Below, one piece after another: positions 56,259 to 64,000 of a DNA stretch of 64,000 nt (the first letter of the stretch is position 1; every line of letters begins with the position of its first letter). This DNA is from Ephemerocybe angulata (lineage: Eukaryota > Basidiomycota > Agaricomycetes > Agaricales > Psathyrellaceae): the NCBI GenBank assembly GCA_013368325.1, contig JAACJK010000059.1, positions 1 through 64,000 on the forward strand, read 5' to 3'. The notes beneath the pieces were generated by a model. That model had not been told where the DNA came from and made no database searches. It saw nothing but the letters and a program-made list of their open reading frames with translations. Made by a program: the position numbers and the translations under genes.

Positions 56259-59200
56259 TTGTTTTGGTTGCACTGTATGTAGAGAGATTAGATTAGTGCA
56301 TCGTCGCCTAACAAGCGACAAGCGACGACAGAGGCCCTGCAGCGAGCTGTCGGACGTGCAGATCAGTGGGCCCCGGACCCTGCTCGCTGCTGCCCTGGCG
56401 ATGGGCAACGCGCGTGACTGTGGTTCGGTACCGCCGCCGCCTGGCTGTCGTCGCCGTCGTCGATGAGCAAAGACTCACTGGTAAAACGATTCTTGGCCAT
56501 TGGGTGGGGGATAGGAACATGAGATATGGTATTTCTCCAGATTGTCGAGCGGCTGATCAGGCCAGGATGAGGCGGCAGATGGCAGTGGGACGAGAGCTTT
56601 TTTGATGGAAAAACAGTCCGGGCTCATTTCCTGCCAAAATCGTATCGCCCCTTTAGGAAGTCCGAATTTGATCGAGTCTTCACCGTCGCCAATCCCTACT
56701 GCCTCTGGATATCCTCCACAACCTCTGACTATCTGCCTTGTAAGCTCAGGACGCTTCAAATACGAGCCAAATAATGTATAGACATCGCGGAACTGGGCGG
56801 TTCCCCAACACGTTGCGGCCAAGTGACAAGAAATGCGGTCTTGTGACCCACCTTCCTTCCTGCCAGAGAAATGGCCACGGCTGCGTCCAGACATCACAGA
56901 TGTACAACAATGTACTGACGGCGATAGCCTTCCTTCCTTTCATCGATATAGGTCACCCGACTCCTTATTCTTCGCGTCGTGTGCAGGACGTCGTCTCTAT
57001 GGCAAATATGGCGTCGTCCCAAATTTGCAGCCAATTCTCTGTTCCGATGGAGCTCACCGTGTCGGCGACCGGCTCCAGCACCGCTAAGCGAGCTGGAATG
57101 TGCTCGAGAATGCTCGGCACACCTTCGCAGCGTGCTTCTCGACGACACGTTTGCGCACCTGATGTACATAGTTCCTCCGCACAGCCAGGGTAGCGTTTCA
57201 GTACCTGCTATCTAATCTCCTGGGAGCATGAGGCTTGGCCCTCTCTCCGACATCATGGCGTCGACCACCGCAAGGCAGCCCAAGTCCCATTATCCATCGA
57301 TTCATTTGATCGCGGTGGCTCATCCATATGTCATTTATCTTCATTTCGGTTCTAGGAGGCCCGTACACCGGACTTGCTGCGGTGGTACTAGACCTTCAAC
57401 CAACCATGATTATGCACCCTCGGCCGTTCAAGCACCACCAGAAGACAGGACCACCTACCACTGTCGCATCCTGCGACCAGCTCGCCCTGATTGCCACTGT
57501 GAAGCAGTGAAGGGGTGTCTTCTTCCCGTTGCCCGGGGTAATTTCCCCGCATTGCTTATAACGGCCCCTGGACCCGATCTTCCACTTCCCGCCACTCTAC
57601 CTCGCCCCATATTCCCCTCTCCTCGATCGAACTATTTCTGGGTTACCTTTACAACACGTCTGTGATGACATCCTCCTTGGAGTGGGGTCCAGGGGGCACC
57701 ACAACTCTACTCGAATACACCTCCCTACCTATCAGCTTAACTAACTATGGCCGCATCATGTTTGTTCTAGGGACGACCTTCTATTCAATGATAATTCATT
57801 GCCTCGACGCCTCTCGTGATCCTTATCATCATGCTCCTCTCCTTCTGACACTCCAAGCACCCGCTGCCCATCTCCTTCTAAAGAGCTTACTGAATCAATT
57901 AACGGCCTCGAGTCCAGACTCCAGCGCTCTACCGTCGATCACAAAAAACCTCGTGCATCCAACCATCCATCCATCGTACCCGTGTGGTCCTGCGGATTAT
58001 TCCACCCACACACTTCCGGACCCACACCATAGTCACCTTTACAAGCCTTCACGGCAGTCCTTCGAGTACCCAGCCAATCAACAGTGCTACTACCTCCAGA
58101 TGTGATATACCCCAACACAGATCGACCCTCTTTTCGTCTAGCACTAGCCATAGATGTCCCTTCCATGGCTTATTCTCGAATCTCTCAGTCACACTTTATC
58201 GCGATCTCGATCGCATCGTAGTGCGGGGCCTCTATAGTCTTGGTTCTCTGCCAACAAGACTTAGGGTTGCAGTATCCTTCCACAAAGGTTTTCTTACACG
58301 AGCCATGACAACACGCCGGCGCGCGCTTGGCACTGCAACTATAAGCGCCCAACCTCCGACAGTCCATTAACGCTCGCCCTCCCCCTTACCCTGGTTCTCT
58401 TCGTATCTAAATATACACGACACACGAGACGCCTACCCTGGTGTGTACACTCTCTCACATATAGACACAAACATACCGTCCTTCCCGTCCAGATAAGTAT
58501 CTCTCAAGACTCTGTCAACGCTCTCCCTTCACCGCAGCACATCACCCTCCCAATATCACCCACTCCGCGAGCTGGCACCACCACACTTCATCCAACACAG
58601 GCCATTTGACATCGGGCACAAGACAGATAGACCCCGAAGGTAGTTGAAAGAAAGATGAAGACGACAGAAGGCGACAGGACCCTCGGCGCCTGTGATTTCC
58701 ATTAAACCAACCCTCTTTCTTCCTAGGCCTGCATATGCATATGTGACACCGTAGAGTAAATACCGTCTCTTCACATAGCCTGGACAAGGCTACGAGCTGG
58801 ACATCTGCATGATAGGGTGGGATTGTAGGATCGGGTAAATATACCGCAGTATTAGGGTCCAAGCAAACTTAGCGCTTAAGGTTGCCTTATTGGTTGTGGC
58901 GAAAGATATCTTTAGCGCGCGTCGGTGCGTGTGACCTTGAAGTATGCCACTAAGCCAAGTTAACGAGGTATGGGGTACGAAGCGGTACTGCATGCCTTCT
59001 TGGTCTCCCTGCGCTGCTTGGCGGGGGATATATTTAGTGTGACCGAATTCGAATACAACTTGCAAGTTGCAGCGATAAGTCCCTTGGCTCTGGCTTGACT
59101 TTTCTAGTCTGGTACTGAAGTATAGTAAGCCAAGCCCGGGCTTCAGCTTCAATCTTTACGATAGGTACACACTAATCCGTGCTCTTCGCTGAGCTAGAGT

Positions 59201-59601
59201 GTTTCTGGTGCTTCTACAACAAGAAATTCTGCTTCGAGGTGCGCTTCTTTCGCGAGGTTTCTCCTGTGACATAGGAGAGAAGTCAAGTAAGGCAGGCATT
59301 CGATGGTTGCCATATCTCGTCTCGCTAATCTGAATACCTTCCTGAGCTGAGATCGGAAACCTTGAAAAGGGTGCGAATATCGCTGAAGGTTGGTCGGGGC
59401 CTGGAGGCGATAGTAGGGCGCTTATTGGGAACTCTGAATTTGGATTACACTCGGAGTATTGTGAGAGGCAACAAGGTTTCACAGGTTATAGAATAAGGCT
59501 GATAGGTAGCTTACTGGAGGAGAAGCCAAAAGTAGGGATATACTGGTCGTACAATTACATTTAAGCGCCCGGAAGCTGTTGACTTGAGTATGAAATCAGG
59601 A
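56259..59601. other. Long non-coding or unresolved interval
   Basis: About 3.3 kb separates two minus-strand genes. Frames of up to about 147 codons exist on both strands (for example 57662-58105 plus), but none shows a domain, splice-phase support or biased codon usage that I can defend. The part next to 56258 should contain the promoter and 5' UTR of the acidic nuclear protein. The CT-rich 57250-58560 segment has runs typical of fungal promoters or UTRs. Confidence 0.4.
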
Positions 59602-60620
59602 TCATGCCGCCGGGATGCAGGTCGCTTTGTGAGACCTGTATAACCGTCGATGTCAACAAACGACCCCATAAATTATAGGGTAATGAGCTTACTTCTTCCA
59701 GTCCTCCTTTTGACACTCCGTCCCACAGTCTGAGGAATCATGTATGAGTATACCATGGGGCAAGTCTCAGAGCCAAAGAACTCACAAACAATCTTCTTGC
59801 ACCTCGGGCATTTCGACATCTTCACGTCCCTCACCCCGCACCTCCCACACGCATCCGTCGCACTCATCGTACTCCACTCCTGCCTCACCGCGCCCCCCGC
59901 CTCCACACGCACATTCGGCACCCGCACCTCCTCTCTCCTCGTATTCCCACCCTGCACCCCCATCTTCCTCAACATCTCCGCATTCTCCTCATCATTCCTC
60001 ACCAAAATAGCCAAATTATCCCTAATCTCACGCAATTCAAGTGCAATCCAAGTCTCGAGACCCACTGCGGGCGTGCGCGTGGTAAGGCGCGGCTCGGACG
60101 CCGCGAGCTCGAGCGCTTCTTTGTAGCGCTTGGCGGCTTTGGCGCGGTCCTTGGCGTCCCAGGCGAGGAGGCCGAGCGTCAAAAGCGCGCTAATTTGCAG
60201 GCATTTGAGCAGGAACTGTGCATGGGGGGAGGCGAAGCGCGGTCCTTTGAGGTCCTTGTTTTGACTGTTTGGCCTGAAAGAGGACAGGAGCTTGAAAGCC
60301 TCAGGCGCGGTGGCTGTTGAGAGTGCCGGAGGGGCGTGTCAGCCGCATGATTGAAGTGCAGAGCACTCTGCAGTACACTCACCTTCGGTGAAATTCGAAC
60401 TGGGGTCGCGGATGGATGCAGAGAAGCTGAAGAACGCAAGGGCAAGGGCCTCCGAAGGTATGACATTCGTCATGCTCGGCGTGCGTTGTACCAATGCCAA
60501 TGGGTTCTCCCTCTCCACGATCCGTTTGATAGCTTTCTGGTAAAGATCGAACGCTTTCTTGCTGTCATTTTCGACGAAAAGTGCCACTTGTGCTTTAGAG
60601 ACAAATTCCATGCCTGACAT
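59602..60620 (-). CDS. MYND-type zinc finger protein with TPR-like helices, paralogue 1
   Basis: The start is at ATG 60620 (MSGMEFVSKAQVALFVENDS). Exon 1 contains the TPR-like AFDLYQKAIKRIVEREN. Exon 2 begins ATAPEAFKLLSSFRPNSQN after an intron that ends near 60313. It holds a second helical repeat (AKAAKRYKEALELAASEP) and the first half of the MYND finger (CGRCGVRDVKMSKCPRCKK). A short exon adds YCGTECQKEDWK, and a last exon (59602-59635) adds SHKATCIPAA, giving the complete C-x2-C..C-x2-C..C-x3-C..H-x3-C pattern. MYND fingers bind proline-rich partners. The protein is about 280 residues, probably an adaptor; the partner is unknown. It is in tandem with a close paralogue at 60984-62016. Confidence 0.82.
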
Positions 60621-60983
60621 CGTCGCCGAGGGTGGTGGTGGTCCAGAGAGAAGGCAGTTTAGCTCAAGTTTAGCTTATGTTTCAGCTTATGTGATCGCTC
60701 TATTGTCGGCGCTTGTCAGGCGCTAGTTTGTCCCGGCCAAGCTTCATCTTGACCAGTCACCCTCACACAGCTGTAGAACGTCTTGGAATATACCAGATCT
60801 AAGTGAGCAGGCCTTTTCCGGAATAGAGCATCGGCAAGAGTGCCCTGAGCGAGCCCTGAGCCTGAAGGCGATCACGGAAGGGGTTGTAACATTCAGCAGG
60901 GGAATATGTACGCAGAGCAACAGAGCACAAAACAGGTCGAAAGCAGGGATATAGTACATTAGGTGTCCGAGGGTTGGTCAATT

Positions 60984-62016
60984 TCATGCCGCAGGAACGC
61001 AGTTCAATTTGTGGGTCCTGAAAAAGTGGTAAGCGTCAGCAACCAACGGCGAAGGGCATGCTTTCACGACACTTACTTCCAGTCCTCCTTCTGACACTTC
61101 GGTCCACAGTCTAGAGAAATGATCATTAGTGAAGGCCGACGAAGGAGGCAGACCACCAGTACTCACAGGGCATCTTCTTACACCTCGAGCACCTGGACAT
61201 CTTCACATCCCGAATCCCGCACTTCCCACACTTATCCGTAGCACTCATCACACTGCCTTGCTGGATGGGGGTATTACCCTCCCTCGCCTCCACGCGTACG
61301 TTCGGCACCACAACCTCCTCCCTCCTCGTAGTGCCGCCCTGCACTCCCATCATCCTCAACATCTCCTCATTGCTCTCGTCGTTCTGCACCAACATCCTCA
61401 AGTTATCCCGCGTCTCACGGAGGTCCTGCGCAACCCAAGTCTCGAGCCCCACGGCAGGCTTGGCGGTGGTGAGCAGGGGCTCGGAGGCGGCGAGCTCGAG
61501 CGCCTCTTTGTAGCGCTTCGCGGCTTTAGCACGGTCTTTAGCGTCCCAGGCGAGAATGCCGAGTGTCATGAGTGCGCTGATTTGCAGGCATTTCAGCAGG
61601 AATTGCCCGCGGGTGGAGGTGAAGCGAGCGAAATCCTTGTTCTCGCTGTTCGGCCTGAAGGACGAGAGGAACTTGTAAGCTTCTGGCGCAGTGGCTGTAA
61701 GTGGCGATGTTTAGAGGGCGCGTCAATCCGTTGTGAGCTTATCTGACGTCTGGGCTAAATTAGACTCCGCACCTTCGGTGAAGTTCATGGCGGGGTCGCG
61801 GAGGAAGCCACAAAAGTTGCGGAAGGCCATGGCGAGCGTTTCAGAGGGCATGTCGTTGGGCACACCCCGCGGGCGCTGGGCGAACATGACGGTCAGGACA
61901 TTCTCCTTCTGCATGATCCTCTTGATCGCCTTCTGGTACAGGTCCAACGCCTTTTGCGGATTGTTTTCCATGTATGCCTTTTCGGCATTCTGAAAGATTG
62001 CGATACCAGTCGTCAT
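60984..62016 (-). CDS. MYND-type zinc finger protein with TPR-like helices, paralogue 2
   Basis: The start is at ATG 62016 (MTTGIAIFQNAEKAYMENNP). The architecture and intron positions match paralogue 1: a TPR-like ALDLYQKAIKRIMQKEN, then after an intron ATAPEAYKFLSSFRPNSEN and AKAAKRYKEALELAASEP. The MYND finger CGKCGIRDVKMSRCSRCKK is completed by YCGPKCQKEDWK and, in the last exon (60984-61017), THKLNCVPAA. Most of exon 2 is nearly identical to its neighbour, while exon 1 has diverged more (an extra Phe-Ala-Gln-Arg-Pro-Arg region). This points to a tandem duplication with faster change, or less gene conversion, at the N-terminus. The two genes are about 360 bp apart, in the same orientation. 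Function is unknown beyond a likely protein-binding role. Confidence 0.82.
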
Positions 62017-64000
62017 TGTAGTGGTGAGTTCGAGGTGGCTGATTTGTGAGTGGTGGTGGTTCGGGATAGAATTGAAGGGTTAAAAAGGGTCCAAACCGAA
62101 GTCTGGGGAATGTTGTCGAACTTTGTTAAGTGGCTTACCTAAGCCTAGTGTGTAGATAATTGACGCCCGGCATATGTATCTACAGTAGTCCTGAATAGAC
62201 AGTACGGATATCCTCGCGAATTCGTCCCTAGAATTGAGTAGAATACCATTGACAGTTGACGTTTCTCATATGGGATCCCGGGTATAACGCGAAAATGTGG
62301 GGAATGTCGATGAGTCCCGAAACCATGCAGGTGATCTCAAAGGTGTCCGTGGGAGAGACTGGAACGGTGGAGGTAGGCGCATGCTCAGGCTCGAGCAAGC
62401 AGTCGGTACTTGATGACAGCGCTTTCTCCGAGGTCGCAGGAGCTAGCATTCTGTTCAATGTACACGATAAATATCGATAGGAAAGTGCTCGCGTTGCGCT
62501 TCAAAAGCGAAGGAGCCTGAAAAGGAGGTCGTCTCTCAATCGAGCTGCAGCTCCGAGGATATGGGACAAATTAATGTGTATATCAGACAGGTGCAGGGCG
62601 TAGCAGTGAATAGCCCGAAGCCTCTTCCATGAGATACTCCTTTGAAGCTAGTAGCTCTGCCCCGGAAAAGTCGATTTGTGCGCTTCCTCTCCAGCTTGAA
62701 CTGGGCTGACCTAGGCGGTGCATAATCCGCGCAGCATGCCCATGCTCTCTTAAAGACTGAGCCTTTAGAGCCTTTATACTCAGATAGGGTCCCTATATAA
62801 GTTTTTCAGCTTAATGAGGCTTAGTTCAGAGGAGAACTGCTCGAGTCGCGTCTCGATGCTAGGCCCCTATGTTTGGCCATCTCGGAACGGAAGTGAACGA
62901 AACGGATCAAAGTTGCCTCGTGGCTTTGGCAAAATACCGAATTTCTTCGGAATTTCTGACTATTTCTGATGGACCCGTAAGAGTCTCTCAGCTGACCACA
63001 CCCACCTCATGAGGCGCCCACAGAACACCGTGAATTCCGATTGTTGCCTCAAGATAAGGCCTATAGGTACAGAAATAACCTCGGAGAATTGGGAGAAGAA
63101 GTTGTGCAGAGTGGGCTAATCGTTAGAAAGGTTGGGGAGGATGGCAAAGAAACGCGGTGATTGGGAAGTAATCAAAATGCGCTCTTTCTCGCCCTGCTTC
63201 GACCGAAAGAAAGGACGGCGAACTCGACTCATGGAATGCACATTGCAGACTCAATTCCCCGCCAGTTTCTCCATGCAGAGCCAATGCAGTTGCAAATCAC
63301 ACAATACATTCTTTGGACGAGGGAATTTGTGCGCTGAGTGGCAAGTTATCACAGCGACTGAATTGGCTCCATTGTCCTGGTTCCTCCTTGCTTCTAGGAC
63401 CGGAGCATCGAGGAAAGCTACCACCGAGGAGGGTATGAATCGCGCACTGAAATCCGTTTTCATTAACTTCGCCTGGCACCATCCTTCAGAACACTCCTAG
63501 CTGAACGCATTTTGATAAGGTTGTATCGACAGTTTGGCTCCTCCCATCGATCGAATCTGACATTCCCCGCAAACTCGCATCCTATAATCGTCCTTGACGT
63601 ACAAATCTCGCAGGGTGAGTTGTGTCCAGGTGTTTCCCTCGTCCCAAAAATCATCGTTTGTTGCTTTTGTAATCAGGATCCTTCCATATGGTGAAGCAAG
63701 AATAAGAATCTGTACCACTGTTGCAGTTCTGGCGAAGCGGCGGTAGGTGACCCATTGTCAGGCTTCGTCCGATTAAGTGGGTCGGAGCTTGGCCACCTTT
63801 TCCTAGCGATTCCCAAATCGTGGTACCATATCTCAATTGCCCCCTTCTAATCGCTCCGCTGTCCCGGGGCGGCCCAGGCACGGGCGACGGCCTTTCCAGC
63901 GCACTTGGCGTCCCGACTCTCCAGCTCCCTCCTTCCTCTTTCGTACATCTTCTCCGGGAAACAACAAATCTGCAGGGACATCATCACCAGCGCTATAAAA
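62017..64000. other. Terminal region without a supportable gene
   Basis: The first few hundred bases are the promoter side of MYND paralogue 2. A plus-strand frame at 63132-63500 (about 122 codons, several Cys) and overlapping minus-strand frames have no recognisable motif. Sequence near 62760-63000 has short GAGTCTCTCAG/TGAGGC-like elements. A gene may begin beyond the right edge. Confidence 0.4.

Noticed and set aside
57662..58105. 147-codon plus-strand frame
   Set aside because: It has no domain, no splice support and a composition like the surrounding pyrimidine-rich non-coding sequence.
59689..59740. The first MYND protein seemed to end at QKEDWKK, missing the last His and Cys ligands
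   Set aside because: AA|gtaagc is a good donor; an intron to 59636 leads to a last exon with SHKATC, completing the finger. The paralogue has the same structure, ending THKLNC.

Overview
This window is nuclear DNA from a basidiomycete fungus, most likely a mushroom-forming Agaricomycete. The genes are split by many 50-80 nt GT-AG introns. Housekeeping genes alternate with families typical of this class: KDZ transposases with cysteine clusters, NACHT-ankyrin NLRs, F-box proteins and divergent protein kinases. No prokaryotic features, CRISPR arrays or convincing tRNA or rRNA genes were seen. All multi-exon models below were spliced by eye.

Layout. (1) 1-10.5 kb is a mobile-element neighbourhood. 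It holds a small basic protein gene (+), a cysteine-motif/coiled-coil gene (-), and, divergent from the latter across three exact-period 90-bp repeats, a complete six-exon KDZ-type transposase (+). A 158-bp minisatellite lies downstream of the transposase. (2) 10.5-18.1 kb has an F-box-like gene, a short SAC3/LENG8-type gene and, on the minus strand, the complete catalytic subunit of DNA polymerase delta (POL3). (3) 18.7-35.8 kb is a segmental duplication. A NACHT-ankyrin NLR lies next to POL3. A second NLR copy at 32.1-35.7 kb is preceded by a decayed, internally deleted 5' fragment of POL3. The first NLR is interrupted near its C-terminus by a full-length, very young Ty3/Gypsy chromovirus (22237-29285) with near-identical LTRs and a 5-bp target duplication. 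(4) 36.1-49.2 kb is housekeeping: phosphomannomutase, cytochrome c1, a kinase with a degenerate ATP-binding lobe, a large Mus7/Mms22-type replication-repair protein, and a small DASH Hsk3-like protein. (5) 49.2-64 kb has an acidic AT-hook nuclear protein and two tandem MYND-finger/TPR-like paralogues, separated by long stretches with no supportable gene.

The polymerase, repair and kinetochore genes are probably together by chance. The notable biology is the NLR duplication with its retrotransposon insertion, the KDZ element with its candidate passenger genes, and several broken or unusual genes: a frameshifted Mus7-like gene, a POL3 pseudogene, a kinase lacking the ATP-binding lysine, and a chromovirus with a third zinc-knuckle ORF.
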